Source: Nitrosomonadales bacterium | Lineage (GTDB): Bacteria; Pseudomonadota; Gammaproteobacteria; Burkholderiales; Gallionellaceae | Direction of reading: 5' to 3' | Assembly (NCBI GenBank): GCA_016234685.1 | Contig: JACRAT010000043.1 | Location: 124,001-188,000 of the forward strand | DNA: 64,000 nt | Shown: positions 35,911 through 45,651 of the stretch, piece after piece | Layout of the letters: every line of letters starts with the position of its first letter | How positions within the stretch are numbered: position 1 is the first letter of the stretch | The notes under the pieces: model-generated | The model's input: the letters and a program-made list of their open reading frames with translations, nothing else | Database searches by the model: none | What the model was told of the DNA's origin: nothing | Made by a program: the position numbers and the translations under genes

Positions 35911-38427
35911 TTACTCCCCGGATTCTTGCTGGATCAGCCAGTCGCCGCCGGAGTGGACGAGCACCAAGGTCTTGCTGCTGGTGTCGCGGTGGCGGTCAGA
36001 GCTGTAGACTTGCTTGAAGGTGACGCGGGCGTGGCTGTCGTCGATCTTGCTGACGCTGGCCTTGCGCACGATGACGCGGATGAACTTTTGATCCTTGATG
36101 CGCTGGCTGCGCTGGGCTTCCCAGTCGCTGCGGTTGGTGCCCTTGGGCAGGGCGAAATCGTCGGCGTAGAACGAGAGATAGTCGTCGGCATGTTTCGACG
36201 ACCACGCTGCCGCCCAGCTATTCACTACGTCCAGCACGGCGTGGCTGTCGAACTTTTCACCAGCGGCAGGTTTGGTTGGATCGGTTTCGGCAGTCGCGGC
36301 GGGAGCTGCGGCGACTGGCGTGTCGGCTTTCACCTTGGTGTCGGCAGTGTCCGCTGCGCTGTCCTCGTCGCTGGCGTGAGAAGATTTCTCTTTTTGGATC
36401 AGCCAATTGCTACCTGACTTCACCAGCACCAGCGTCTTCTCGCTCACGTCTTTGCGATGTTTGGTGCGGTAGGTCTGGGTGAAGCTGGCACTGGCGTGGT
36501 TCTTGTCGATCTGTTCGATCTGGACATCGGCCAAGCTGACCTGGATGGATTTCTCGCTCTTGATGCGTTTGCGGCGGGAATCCTGCCACTTGGCATGGCT
36601 CAGGCCGTTCGAAGGCTTGAAGTCGTTGGCGTAGAACGACAGGTAGTTGTTCGCATTGCGCGAAGACCACGCCGCAGCCCAGCGTTTGATCGAATTCTCT
36701 ACGGCGGCGCTGTCAAACTTATCGGAGGCGGTCAGCTTGGTCGCGGCAGGTTTCTCGCTTGCGGCGACAGGGGCTGCCGGTGTCGTGGCAACTGGTGCAG
36801 GCGCGGCTTGCACAGCCTTGACTGGCGTTGATTCGACCCTAGCGCTTTCGACTTCAGTGCGTCCGATCTTCTCTTTCTGAATCAGCCAAGCGTTGCCCGA
36901 CCTCACCAGCACCAGCGTCTTGTCGCTCACATCCTTGCGGTGCTTGGTGGCGTAGGTCTGCTTGAAGCTGACGCTGGCGTGAGTGTCGTCCAGTTGTGCG
37001 ACTTGCAAGTCGTCTAGGCTGACGTGGATGGATTTTTCGCTGCCGAGGCGCTGACGGCGCGAGTCTTCCCACTTTGAGCGCTTGATGCCGCCCGGCGTTC
37101 TGAAGTCGTCTGCGTAGTGTGCAAGGTAGCGCTTGGTGTTCCGCGCAGACCATGCGGCGGCCCACTCGTTGACGGCGGCTTGAACTGCGTCGCTATCGAA
37201 CTTACCTGTTGCCGCAGTCTTGCTCGGAGTCGGCGCGGCAGTCTTGGCCGGCGCGGCAGCGACCACGGGGGCAGGTGTCGCGCTGGTCGTGACGGTAGTC
37301 GCGGCGGTCGCCGCAGGTGGCGTGGCCTTGACAGCGGCGATCGGGGCGGGTGTCGCAGGCGCTACCGCGACCTTGGTCGGCTCAGCCTTGGCTGGCGTCT
37401 TTGCGATCTGCGAGCCGTACTCTTCCTTCTGGATCAGCCAGTTGTTGCCGGTTTTGACCAATACCAGCGTCTTGCTGGTGGCATCTTTGCTGCGGTTGGT
37501 GAGGTAAGTCTGCTTGAAACTGACGCTGACGTGGCTGCTGTCGATAGGCGTGATGTTGGGCTCGTCCACGCTGACGTGGATGAAGCTGGGTTTGTTGATG
37601 GACTTTTTGCGAGAGGCCTCCCACTGGGCGCGGGTCGCGCCGTGGGGCAGCTCGAAGTCGCGCGAGTAGAATGAAAGATATTTCGCCGAATCCTGCGCAG
37701 ACCAAGCATCGGCCCAGTCGTTGATGCTCTTCAGCACCACGTTGCTGTCGAATTTGTCGGCCGGGGCGGCCTTGCCGGGAGCGGCAGTCGCGGGTTTTGC
37801 AGCGACTGGTACAGGAGCAGGTGCGACGGTGGGCTTGGCTGGGGCCGGTGCTGGTGTCGCCTTGGTCGGAACTGGCGTCACGACGGTGGTGAGTGGCGTC
37901 GATTTGTTCTCGCCAGCCAGCGCCAGCGCTTGTTGCTGCTTGGCTTGTTGGGCGGAGTCCTTGGGATTCAGTTTCGCTGCCTGAGTATATGATTGCCCGG
38001 CCATCTTGGCGTGCAGGTCGCCTAGGTTGTCGTGGGCGGCGGCGTAATCAGGACGCAGACGGATCGCCGCTTGGAACTGCATCTCGGCTTTGTCGTATTG
38101 TTTCAGGCTGGCATAAAGCACGCCCAGATTGTTGTAAGGCTCAGGGGTGTTCGGGTAATCGTTGGTCAGGGCTTGGAACACTAGGATGGCATCGTTGGTG
38201 CGATCCATCTCGATGAGGATCAAACCTTTCAGGTAGCGTGCCTGCATGTCCTTGGGCTTGCTGGCGAGAATGGCATTGACCTTGTTCAGCGATTGCTGGA
38301 GCTGACCATCCTGAAACAACTTGTTCGCGTCTTGGATTTCACCCGCCCCGGCGGAGAGACTCAGGCACAGCAGACCGCACAGTGCGGCTCGTTTAATCAG
38401 AGATTGGAGCAGGCGGGACTGGTTCAT
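35911..38427 (-). CDS. Secreted TPR protein with four tandem NTF2-like (Cds6-type) domains
   Basis: The ATG at 38427 gives a signal peptide (LIKRAALCGLLCLSLSAGAG); the upstream open frame has none. Of 838 residues, about 20-150 are TPR-like repeats (EPYNNLGVLYASLKQYDKAEMQF). Four homologous domains of about 110 residues follow, separated by Ala/Pro/Lys linkers. Each domain has the pattern W-A-xx-W-S-x-(4-6)-YLxxY/FxxDF, then the end TLVLVxSGxxWLIQxE. This domain is usually present once, at the end of some L,D-transpeptidase-like periplasmic proteins. No catalytic domain is seen, so a structural or binding role in the envelope is likely. Confidence 0.78.
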   Translation of the reverse strand: MNQSRLLQSLIKRAALCGLLCLSLSAGAGEIQDANKLFQDGQLQQSLNKVNAILASKPKDMQARYLKGLILIEMDRTNDAILVFQALTNDYPNTPEPYNNLGVLYASLKQYDKAEMQFQAAIRLRPDYAAAHDNLGDLHAKMAGQSYTQAAKLNPKDSAQQAKQQQALALAGENKSTPLTTVVTPVPTKATPAPAPAKPTVAPAPVPVAAKPATAAPGKAAPADKFDSNVVLKSINDWADAWSAQDSAKYLSFYSRDFELPHGATRAQWEASRKKSINKPSFIHVSVDEPNITPIDSSHVSVSFKQTYLTNRSKDATSKTLVLVKTGNNWLIQKEEYGSQIAKTPAKAEPTKVAVAPATPAPIAAVKATPPAATAATTVTTSATPAPVVAAAPAKTAAPTPSKTAATGKFDSDAVQAAVNEWAAAWSARNTKRYLAHYADDFRTPGGIKRSKWEDSRRQRLGSEKSIHVSLDDLQVAQLDDTHASVSFKQTYATKHRKDVSDKTLVLVRSGNAWLIQKEKIGRTEVESARVESTPVKAVQAAPAPVATTPAAPVAASEKPAATKLTASDKFDSAAVENSIKRWAAAWSSRNANNYLSFYANDFKPSNGLSHAKWQDSRRKRIKSEKSIQVSLADVQIEQIDKNHASASFTQTYRTKHRKDVSEKTLVLVKSGSNWLIQKEKSSHASDEDSAADTADTKVKADTPVAAAPAATAETDPTKPAAGEKFDSHAVLDVVNSWAAAWSSKHADDYLSFYADDFALPKGTNRSDWEAQRSQRIKDQKFIRVIVRKASVSKIDDSHARVTFKQVYSSDRHRDTSSKTLVLVHSGGDWLIQQESGE

Positions 38428-38604
38428 AATCGAGCGCACAAAGGTCGGGTACGAGAAGATGGGGCATTCTATCAAAAGTACCTGTCGGCATCACGGCTTA
38501 CCGAGAAATTCTCAGGTTTCTCTGCATGGTGGGGTGCTGTCGCCCGGGCGGTGCAGGATTTAAGGTAAAATCCGGCCACATTCCATTGCACGATTCCATA
38601 CAAA

Positions 38605-40266
38605 ATGAGCAGCGACGCACCCGTTCCAGTTTCCAATTTCATCCGCAGCATCATCGACGCCGATCTGGCGAGCGGCAGGCATAGCAGCATCCAGACGCGC
38701 TTCCCGCCGGAGCCGAACGGCTATCTGCATGTCGGTCACGCCAAGTCCATCTGCCTGAACTTCGGGCTGGCCAAGGACTACAGCGGCCTGTGCAACCTGC
38801 GTTTCGACGACACCAATCCCGAGAAGGAGAGCGAGGAATACGCGCAATCCATTCAGGCCGACGTGCGCTGGCTGGGTTTTGAGTGGAACGGCGACGTGCG
38901 CTGGGCCTCGGATTATTTCGATGCGCTGTACGACTTCGCGGTCGAACTTATCAACAAGGGCTTGGCCTATGTGGACGACCTTAGCCCGGAGCAGATGCGC
39001 GAATATCGCGGCACGCTCAAGGAGCCGGGTCGCAACAGTCCGAACCGCGACCGCTCTGTCGCCGACAACCTCGACCTGTTCACCCGCATGAAGAACGGCG
39101 AATTCGCCGATGGCGCCATGGTAGTGCGCGCCAAGATCGACATGAACTCGCCCAACATCAACATGCGCGATCCGGTCATCTACCGCATCAAGCGCGCGCA
39201 CCACATCCGCACCGGCGACAAGTGGTGCATCTACCCGATGTACGACTACACGCACTGCATCTCCGACGCGCTGGAAGGCATCACCCATTCCATCTGCACG
39301 CTGGAGTTCGAAGACCATCGTCCGCTGTACGACTGGGTGCTGGACAACCTCACCATCCCTTGCCACCCGCGCCAGTACGAGTTTTCGCGGCTGGAGTTGC
39401 AATACACCATCACCAGCAAGCGCAAACTGCTGCAACTGGTGAACGAAAAGAAGGTGAGCGGCTGGGACGATCCGCGTATGCCCACCATCAGCGGGATGCG
39501 CCGCAGAGGCTACACGCCGCAAGGTATACGCGAATTCGCCCGCCGCATCGGCGTCTCCAAGAGCGCGAACAACGTGGACTTGGCGGTGCTGGAAGGCGCG
39601 ATCCGTGAGGATCTGGAACTGCGTGCGCCGCGCGTGATGGCGATCATCAATCCGCTCAAAGTCACGATTACCAACGCCGACGGCGCGCAGACCCGCGAAG
39701 CGGATTTTCACCCCAACGTGCCGGAACTTGGCAAGCGCGTCGTGCCGTTCTCTAACGAACTGTTCATCGAAGCCGATGACTTCGCCGAAGTGCCGCCGCC
39801 GGGCTGGAAGCGATTGACGCTGGGTGGCGAGATCCGCCTGCGTCACAGCTATGTGATGCGCTGCGACGAAGCGATCAAGGACGCATCGGGCAGGGTCATC
39901 GAACTCAAGTGCAGCATCGATCCTGAGACGCTGGGGCAAAACCCGGTCGGGCGCAAGGTCAAGGGCGTGATCCACTTCCTGTCGCGCGCTCACGCGCTGC
40001 CCGCCGAGATCCGCCTGTACGACCGCCTGTTCACCGTGGCCGAGCCGGATGGGGATAAAGAAACGAGCTTCCTCGACTTCATCAACCCCGAGTCGCTGAC
40101 CGTGGTGCAAGGCTGGGTGGAAGCCGCTGTGAAAGATGCCGCCCCCGAGACGTGCTACCAGTTCGAGCGTCTGGGCTACTTTGTGACCGACCGCCGCGAC
40201 CATCAGCCCGGTGGCAAACTGGTGTTCAATCGCACGGTGACGCTGCGGGATAGCTGGAGCAAATAG
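38605..40266 (+). CDS. glnS: Glutaminyl-tRNA synthetase
   Basis: Class I synthetase charging tRNA-Gln. The 553-residue protein contains [17 protein letters not shown] (with HIGH-type HVGH), [11 protein letters not shown]-like [12 protein letters not shown], and [22 protein letters not shown]. The KMSKS-type motif is ITSKRKL. It is preceded by the TPR gene on the other strand and followed by a repeat-flanked GIY-YIG gene. The 38428-38604 gap holds both promoters. Confidence 0.96.
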   Translation: MSSDAPVPVSNFIRSIIDADLASGRHSSIQTRFPPEPNGYLHVGHAKSICLNFGLAKDYSGLCNLRFDDTNPEKESEEYAQSIQADVRWLGFEWNGDVRWASDYFDALYDFAVELINKGLAYVDDLSPEQMREYRGTLKEPGRNSPNRDRSVADNLDLFTRMKNGEFADGAMVVRAKIDMNSPNINMRDPVIYRIKRAHHIRTGDKWCIYPMYDYTHCISDALEGITHSICTLEFEDHRPLYDWVLDNLTIPCHPRQYEFSRLELQYTITSKRKLLQLVNEKKVSGWDDPRMPTISGMRRRGYTPQGIREFARRIGVSKSANNVDLAVLEGAIREDLELRAPRVMAIINPLKVTITNADGAQTREADFHPNVPELGKRVVPFSNELFIEADDFAEVPPPGWKRLTLGGEIRLRHSYVMRCDEAIKDASGRVIELKCSIDPETLGQNPVGRKVKGVIHFLSRAHALPAEIRLYDRLFTVAEPDGDKETSFLDFINPESLTVVQGWVEAAVKDAAPETCYQFERLGYFVTDRRDHQPGGKLVFNRTVTLRDSWSK

Positions 40267-40276
40267 CAGGCGTGAT

Positions 40277-40870
40277 CGTCATTCCGGCGAAGGCCGGAAT
40301 CCAGTGGTTTTATTCAAGATGCCGTTGATTTTGTCCGTGCATTGCACGGGGGTTTTAACCAACTGGACACCGGCTGTTGCCGGTATGACGAAAAACCGGG
40401 GGGGCGATACGATGAGCAAGCTGCCGTGCGTATATCTGCTTGCCAGTAAACGTAACGGTACCTTGTACGTCGGAGTCACTTCGGATTTGGTGAAGCGAGT
40501 GTGGGAACACAAGAATCACGTTGTCGATGGTTTCACCAAACAGCATGGCGTGGATCAACTGGTTTGGTATGAAGTGCATGAAACCATGGAATCCGCCATT
40601 CAGCGCGAGAAGGCAATCAAGGAATGGCAGCGAGCATGGAAATTGAAGTTGATTGAAGAGAGCAATTCAGACTGGAAGGATTTGTACGACACGATATGTT
40701 AGTCCGTCATCCCGGCAGCGAGTCGTCATACCGCCCCTTCGACAGGTTCAGGATAAACTGACCTGCGGTCAGGTCGGTATCCAGTCAAAAATACGGTCCG
40801 TGCAACGCACGGACAAAACCAACTGCATATTGAATAAAACCGCTGGATTCCGGCCTACGCCGGAATGACG
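40277..40870. mobile_element. Putative mobile unit: GIY-YIG nuclease gene between 73-bp inverted repeats
   Basis: The segment 40277-40349 and the reverse complement of 40798-40870 align over 73 bases with only six or seven mismatches. Each begins with CGTCATTCCGGCG and continues through GGTTTTATTCAA and TTTGTCCGTGC. Between them is the GIY-YIG gene plus further repeat fragments (40700-40797). The outer 28 bases are the same dispersed palindrome as between mod and res. No transposase is present, and I cannot see target-site duplications with confidence, so mobility is an inference. Confidence 0.6.
40412..40702 (+). CDS. Single-domain GIY-YIG endonuclease
   Basis: The 96-residue protein is a stand-alone GIY-YIG domain of the UvrC/UPF0213-like type: VYLLASKRNGTLYVGVTSDL matches the Y-x10-Y-V-G core, followed by RVWEHKN with the catalytic arginine and ESAIQREKAIKEW with the catalytic glutamate. 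The ATG at 40412 is chosen because the family begins MSKLPCVYLL-like; the frame upstream runs into repeat DNA. It would cut DNA; its natural substrate is not known. The flanking inverted repeats suggest it could be linked to them. Confidence 0.85.
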   Translation: MSKLPCVYLLASKRNGTLYVGVTSDLVKRVWEHKNHVVDGFTKQHGVDQLVWYEVHETMESAIQREKAIKEWQRAWKLKLIEESNSDWKDLYDTIC

Positions 40871-40885
40871 GCTCAGGTAAGCGAC

Positions 40886-42364
40886 ATGTTAAGAATCTAC
40901 AACACCCTCACCCGCGACAAGCAGGAATTCATTCCCCTCGAAGCCAACAAAGTGCGCATGTATGTGTGCGGCATGACGGTCTACGACTTTTGCCACTTGG
41001 GCCACGCGCGCGTGATGGTGGTGTTCGACATGGTGCAGCGCTGGCTGAAGGCGTCCGGTTATGAGGTGACCTACGTCCGCAACATCACCGACATCGACGA
41101 CAAGATCATCAAGCGCGCGGCGGAGAGCAATGAGTCCATCCATGCGCTGACGCAGCGCTTCATAGCCGCGATGCATCAGGACGCTGACGCGCTGGGCGTG
41201 CAGCGCCCCGACCACGAGCCGCGCGCGACGCAGTTCGTGCCGCAGATGCTCTCCATGATCGAGCAGTTGGAGCGGAACGGCTTGGCCTATCAGGCTGCTG
41301 ATGGCGACGTGAACTACGCGGTGCGCAAGTTCGACGGCTACGGCAAACTCTCCGGCAAATCGCTGGAAGACCTGCGCGCCGGTGAGCGCGTCGAGGTCGC
41401 ATCCAACAAGCATGACCCGCTGGACTTCGTGCTGTGGAAATCGGCCAAGGAATTCGAAGCCGACGAAGTGAAATGGGATTCCAAGTGGGGCAAAGGCCGC
41501 CCCGGCTGGCACATCGAGTGTTCGGCGATGGGTTCGGAACTGCTTGGTAAACACTTCGACATCCACGGCGGTGGCGCGGATTTGCAGTTCCCGCATCACG
41601 AGAACGAGATCGCCCAGAGTGAAGGTGCGCACCAATGCCAGTACGTCAACTACTGGATGCACAACGGTTTCATCCGCGTGGACAACGAGAAGATGTCCAA
41701 GTCGCTGGGCAACTTCTTCACCATCCGCGAGGTGCTGAAAAAGTACGATGCGGAAGTGGTGCGTTTCTTCATCCTGCGCGCGCATTACCGCAGCCCGTTG
41801 AATTATTCGGATGCGCATCTGGATGATGCCAAGGGGGCGTTGACTCGGCTGTATACGGCGCTGAAGGAGGCAGGCACAGAACTACGGCGTCCAATATCGG
41901 CTATTTCTGTCGACCAACTTAAGGTGCAGGATGGGGATGTGAGCTTGGTATCCCTGTTTGTTGATGCTATGGATGATGATTTCAATACCTCGGAAGCCGT
42001 GTCCTTACTATTCATAATGGCTAGCGATATTTTTGTCACAGTCAATGATCTTCGGGATACAGAACGTCGGCCAGACCGTGTTCCAATTGAATATCAGAAA
42101 GAATTCTTAGCCAAACGTGCTACGCAGCTCAAGTCTCTGGCGGGTGTGCTGGGTCTGTTGCAGCGCGATCCGCAGGAATTCCTGCAAGGTGGCGCGGGCG
42201 ACGGTGACTTGGACGATGCCGCCATTGCCTCGCAGATCGAAGCCCGCGCCGCTGCTAAGAAAGCCCGTGATTTCGCCGAAGCCGACCGCATCCGCAAATC
42301 CTTGCTGGAGGCGGGCATCGTGCTGGAAGATACGCCGCAAGGGACGACTTGGCGGCGGTCATAG
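40886..42364 (+). CDS. cysS: Cysteinyl-tRNA synthetase
   Basis: Class I synthetase, 492 residues from ATG 40886. An ATG at 40865 is inside the flanking inverted repeat and unlikely to be the original start. Zinc ligand and HIGH regions are [20 protein letters not shown]; others are [19 protein letters not shown] and KMSKSLGN. A stretch of about 75 residues (around 41880-42120) is AT-rich, with unusual codons and an insertion ([30 protein letters not shown]) absent from typical CysS, so this part may derive from recombination or insertion. Confidence 0.95.
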   Translation: MLRIYNTLTRDKQEFIPLEANKVRMYVCGMTVYDFCHLGHARVMVVFDMVQRWLKASGYEVTYVRNITDIDDKIIKRAAESNESIHALTQRFIAAMHQDADALGVQRPDHEPRATQFVPQMLSMIEQLERNGLAYQAADGDVNYAVRKFDGYGKLSGKSLEDLRAGERVEVASNKHDPLDFVLWKSAKEFEADEVKWDSKWGKGRPGWHIECSAMGSELLGKHFDIHGGGADLQFPHHENEIAQSEGAHQCQYVNYWMHNGFIRVDNEKMSKSLGNFFTIREVLKKYDAEVVRFFILRAHYRSPLNYSDAHLDDAKGALTRLYTALKEAGTELRRPISAISVDQLKVQDGDVSLVSLFVDAMDDDFNTSEAVSLLFIMASDIFVTVNDLRDTERRPDRVPIEYQKEFLAKRATQLKSLAGVLGLLQRDPQEFLQGGAGDGDLDDAAIASQIEARAAAKKARDFAEADRIRKSLLEAGIVLEDTPQGTTWRRS

Positions 42365-42454
42365 TCGTTACGCCAACTTCCCACGCTCTAGTCCTTGGCC
42401 CAAGACGCTCACAGCAGCGGGGTATCTTGGGCTAAGTCGTTTTCAGCCACGGCC

Positions 42455-43492
42455 TCAGAAGAACTCGGCGTCCTGATTGTTTTGCAGAACCGCCAAGTCG
42501 CCGCTGGCGATGAGGTCTTCGTAGCCGCAGACTTGGTTGCGGCCATGGTCTTTGGCGAAGTAGAGGGCTTCGTCGGCCTTGCCTATCACTTCTGAAGGGG
42601 TGTCAGTTGCAGCGACGGAAGAGAAGCCGATGGAGATGGTGACTTGGCCGACCTGCGGGAAGGCGTAGCTTGCCACAGCCTGACGGAACTGTTCGAGCTT
42701 GAGCCGCACGCCTTCGGCTCCGACGTTGCGCATCAGGACGACGAACTCTTCGCCGCCGAAGCGGTAGAGGCGATCGTGGCGACGGAAGGAGCGGCGCATC
42801 AGATTGGCCATCAGGATCAGAACCTCGTCGCCGTAAAGATGGCCGAAGTTGTCGTTGATGCGTTTGAAGAAGTCGATGTCGATCACTGCCAGCCAATGAT
42901 GGTTGCCGGCTTGCCGTTGCTCGTCTGGGCGCTTGGCCGATTGTTCGCTGTAGGCGGCGAGCAGCCCGGCGAAACCTTGCTCGAAGGTCTTGCGGTTGAG
43001 CAGCCCGGTCAGCGTGTCGTGCTGGCTGTCGCGCAGCAGGTCGAGATAGTTGCGGAACACGCCGATGATGCCGTCGAGCACGTCTTGCTCGTTCTCACTC
43101 ATCGCCTGTTGGCCAATGAACTCGAAGATCGCATAGGGTTTTTCGCCCAGCACGATGGGGATGCAGACCTTGTGGCCTGCATCCGATGGGGTGGAGATGG
43201 TCGTCAGGCTGGATAACGCTTGGGCGATGGGCGAATCCGCCAAGACGGGCGTTACTTGGTCGTCTTGCGGCAGGTCGTTGCTGCTGCGCACTTCGCCTTT
43301 CTCGCTCCAGGCCGACAGCGCCAGCAGATAGCCGGCTTCGCCTTCCAGCACGTCGTACAGATGCACGTCGTCGATGCGAGTCAGCGAGAGCATGGTATTC
43401 ATCAGGCTGACCTTCAGCAAGGACGTGTCGCGGTAGCGCGTCAGCGTTTCCAAATGCTGGAGTATCTTGCCGGTCATGGGTGAGGGTCTCAT
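42455..43492 (-). CDS. Diguanylate cyclase with N-terminal sensor region
   Basis: The 345-residue protein has a GAF-like N-terminal region (about residues 10-140) with no membrane segment, and a GGDEF domain (155-330). The active-site motif is GGEEF at 246-250, and the inhibitory RxxD site is R237-x-x-D240, five residues before it, so both catalysis of c-di-GMP synthesis and product feedback are expected. A second ATG lies five codons in. The signal sensed by the N-terminus is not evident. Confidence 0.9.
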   Translation of the reverse strand: MRPSPMTGKILQHLETLTRYRDTSLLKVSLMNTMLSLTRIDDVHLYDVLEGEAGYLLALSAWSEKGEVRSSNDLPQDDQVTPVLADSPIAQALSSLTTISTPSDAGHKVCIPIVLGEKPYAIFEFIGQQAMSENEQDVLDGIIGVFRNYLDLLRDSQHDTLTGLLNRKTFEQGFAGLLAAYSEQSAKRPDEQRQAGNHHWLAVIDIDFFKRINDNFGHLYGDEVLILMANLMRRSFRRHDRLYRFGGEEFVVLMRNVGAEGVRLKLEQFRQAVASYAFPQVGQVTISIGFSSVAATDTPSEVIGKADEALYFAKDHGRNQVCGYEDLIASGDLAVLQNNQDAEFF

Positions 43493-43601
43493 GGTTCAGA
43501 TACTACGGCTGATCGCGGAAAAATTGAACGGAATTTTCCAGCAAGATGGCTCTTGATGGCGTCATTCCCGCGCGCGAGGGACGATATTCAGGCGAGCGAG
43601 T

Positions 43602-44474
43602 TCAATGCGCGCCACTCATCCGAACCGCCGCCACCTGTTCGCAGACTTGCGCTGCGCCTTGCAGGATGCGCGGCCCGGCGCGGCTCATCAGATCGGGAGG
43701 GATAAAGGCGGCGGGCGGGATCGTGGGCAGTGTACGCCAGCTGCGGCGGGCCTCCGCTGCATCCGTTTCATTGGCGGCAAGGGCGAAGAACAGGGCGGGC
43801 TGCGCGGCCAGCAGGCCCTCGGCGGAGATGGTCGGGGTGAGCAGGGGCGCAGCGGCGAACACGTTCTCCGCGCCGCACAGCCGCAACACATCGCTGATGA
43901 TGTGCGTGCCGTTCACCGTGAGCAATGGCGCGGTGGCGATCTGGAAATAGGCGCGTACCAGCGGCGGATGGGCGTAGCGGCGGCGCAACTCGTCGCGCTG
44001 CTGCTCAAAAGCGCGGGCGGCGGCCTCGGCAGTCTCGTTGCTCTGCGCGACTTGCCCCAGCAGGCGCAACGCCTTCGGTATGTCGTCCAGCCGATGCGGG
44101 TCGAGTACCAGCAGCTTCAAGCCCAGCTTGCCGAACATGGCGCGGTCACGCGCGGAAAGTCCGCTCTGCCAAGCCAGCACCAAATCCGGCTTGAGTGCCA
44201 GCAGCCGTTCCCAATCCAGCCGAAAAGCGTCGCCAACCTGCGGAAGTTGCCGCGCCGCAGCAGGAAAATCGCTATATGCCGTGACCGCCACCAACTGTCC
44301 GCCCAGCCCGGCAGCGTAAGCCAGTTCGGTGATGTGGGGGGCAAGCGAGACGATGCGCTGCGGCGATGCGGAGAAAGTCAGCGTGACGCCGTTGTCATCG
44401 TTGATGCGCAACGGCGCGGCTTGCAGCGGGGCGGCAAGCAGAGCGGCAAGGAGTAATAAATGCCGCCCTTTCAT
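43602..44474 (-). CDS. BtuF-like periplasmic binding protein
   Basis: The 290-residue product has a signal peptide (ends LQAAP, residues 1-20) and the two-lobe fold of class III binding proteins for cobalamin or siderophores: IVSLAPHITELAYAAGLGGQLVAVTAYSDFP and the long central helix (TAEAAARAFEQQRDEL). The pattern resembles BtuF. No permease or ATPase gene lies beside it, so the transporter partners must be elsewhere. It is separated by 10 bases from the DAHP synthase gene upstream on the same strand. Confidence 0.82.
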   Translation of the reverse strand: MKGRHLLLLAALLAAPLQAAPLRINDDNGVTLTFSASPQRIVSLAPHITELAYAAGLGGQLVAVTAYSDFPAAARQLPQVGDAFRLDWERLLALKPDLVLAWQSGLSARDRAMFGKLGLKLLVLDPHRLDDIPKALRLLGQVAQSNETAEAAARAFEQQRDELRRRYAHPPLVRAYFQIATAPLLTVNGTHIISDVLRLCGAENVFAAAPLLTPTISAEGLLAAQPALFFALAANETDAAEARRSWRTLPTIPPAAFIPPDLMSRAGPRILQGAAQVCEQVAAVRMSGAH

Positions 44475-44484
44475 GCTGCCAACT

Positions 44485-45600
44485 TCACTGCTGGTAGCGT
44501 GCCGCCAGCGCCACGCGCTTGAGATAGGCCTCGCGCGCGATCTGCACGTCCTCGATGAACTGCGGCAACTCGGGGATCAGCAGTGCTTGCGGGCCATCGA
44601 CCAGCGCCTTGGTCGGGACAGGGTGAAAGTCCACCAGCACCATGTTCGCACCGGCCATCACGCCCTGAGCGGTGGCGTGCATGATGTCGAGGATGCCGTC
44701 CGGCCCGGCGGCGCGCGTGCCGACCGAGTGCGACGGGTCGATGCACACCGGCATCCGCGTCAGGCGCTTGACCACCGGGACGTGAGCGAAATCCACCAGA
44801 TTGCGGTGCGGGTCGCCCATGTTGGTCTTCATGCCGCGCAGGCCGAACACCACGTTGCGATTGCCTTCCGAAGCCAGATATTCGGCGGCGTTGAGCGATT
44901 CGTCCAGCGTGATGCCGAAGCCGCGCTTCAACAGCACCGGCATCTCGGTCTGGCGACCGACGATCTTGAGCAGCTCGAAGTTCTGTGTGTTGCGGGTGCC
45001 AATCTGCAACATCACGCCAGTGGGGTTGCCGGTCTGATCCAACGCGGCGCGGATCTCGTCCAGATGCGACTCATGGGTGATCTCCATCGCGATCACCTTG
45101 ATGCCGTATTTGCCCGCCAGCTCGAACACCCAGGGCAGACACGCCTTGCCGTGGCCCTGGAAGGCATACGGGCTGGTGCGCGGTTTGTACGCACCCATGC
45201 GGGTGCAGACCTGACCGTTGTCGCGTACCGCCTTCAGCATCAGCTCGACATGCTCGCGGTTGTCCACCGCGCACAGCCCAGCGAAGAGGTTGAAAGTGTC
45301 TTGCTCGAAGCGCACGCCGTTGTATTCAAAATGCGAGGGGCGCTCGTCGTCCTTGTGGCGGCCAAGGATGCGGTATTCCTGCGATACCCGCACCACGCGC
45401 TCGACGCAGGGCAGATTCTGCATGTCTTCGATCTCCAGCGCCTTGGTGTCGCCGATCAGATACAGCTCGGTCAGCGTCTGCTCTTCGCCGCGCTCGGTAT
45501 GGACGCGGGTCTTGATGCCCGGCAGGGCGTCGAGATGGTTCATCAGGCGCTGGAACTCGGCGTTGTCGGGGGTGGTGTTGGAAGCGAGAAGCAGGATCAT
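44485..45600 (-). CDS. DAHP synthase (3-deoxy-7-phosphoheptulonate synthase)
   Basis: First enzyme of the shikimate pathway, joining PEP and erythrose-4-phosphate. The 371-residue protein has an N-terminal ferredoxin-like regulatory region of about 75 residues and a TIM barrel of the type I beta class: GAYKPRTSPYAFQGHG, VLLKRGFGITLDE, NVVFGLRGM and CIDPSHSVGTR. It may be feedback-regulated via the N-terminal domain. Chorismate synthase is encoded 9 kb upstream. Confidence 0.9.
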   Translation of the reverse strand: MILLLASNTTPDNAEFQRLMNHLDALPGIKTRVHTERGEEQTLTELYLIGDTKALEIEDMQNLPCVERVVRVSQEYRILGRHKDDERPSHFEYNGVRFEQDTFNLFAGLCAVDNREHVELMLKAVRDNGQVCTRMGAYKPRTSPYAFQGHGKACLPWVFELAGKYGIKVIAMEITHESHLDEIRAALDQTGNPTGVMLQIGTRNTQNFELLKIVGRQTEMPVLLKRGFGITLDESLNAAEYLASEGNRNVVFGLRGMKTNMGDPHRNLVDFAHVPVVKRLTRMPVCIDPSHSVGTRAAGPDGILDIMHATAQGVMAGANMVLVDFHPVPTKALVDGPQALLIPELPQFIEDVQIAREAYLKRVALAARYQQ

Positions 45601-45651
45601 GGAGTCACCTCGGATGGGGAGTTATCGCGTCGATGTACTTGCGAGGGCGGG

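Noticed and set aside
38560-40203. 547-codon open frame antisense to glnS
   Set aside because: It is the complement of a GC-rich synthetase gene and shows only Arg/Val/His-rich low-complexity sequence; glnS has all family motifs.
40277-40870. Insertion sequence with a transposase
   Set aside because: The only gene inside is a GIY-YIG nuclease; no DDE, HUH or serine recombinase motif is present.
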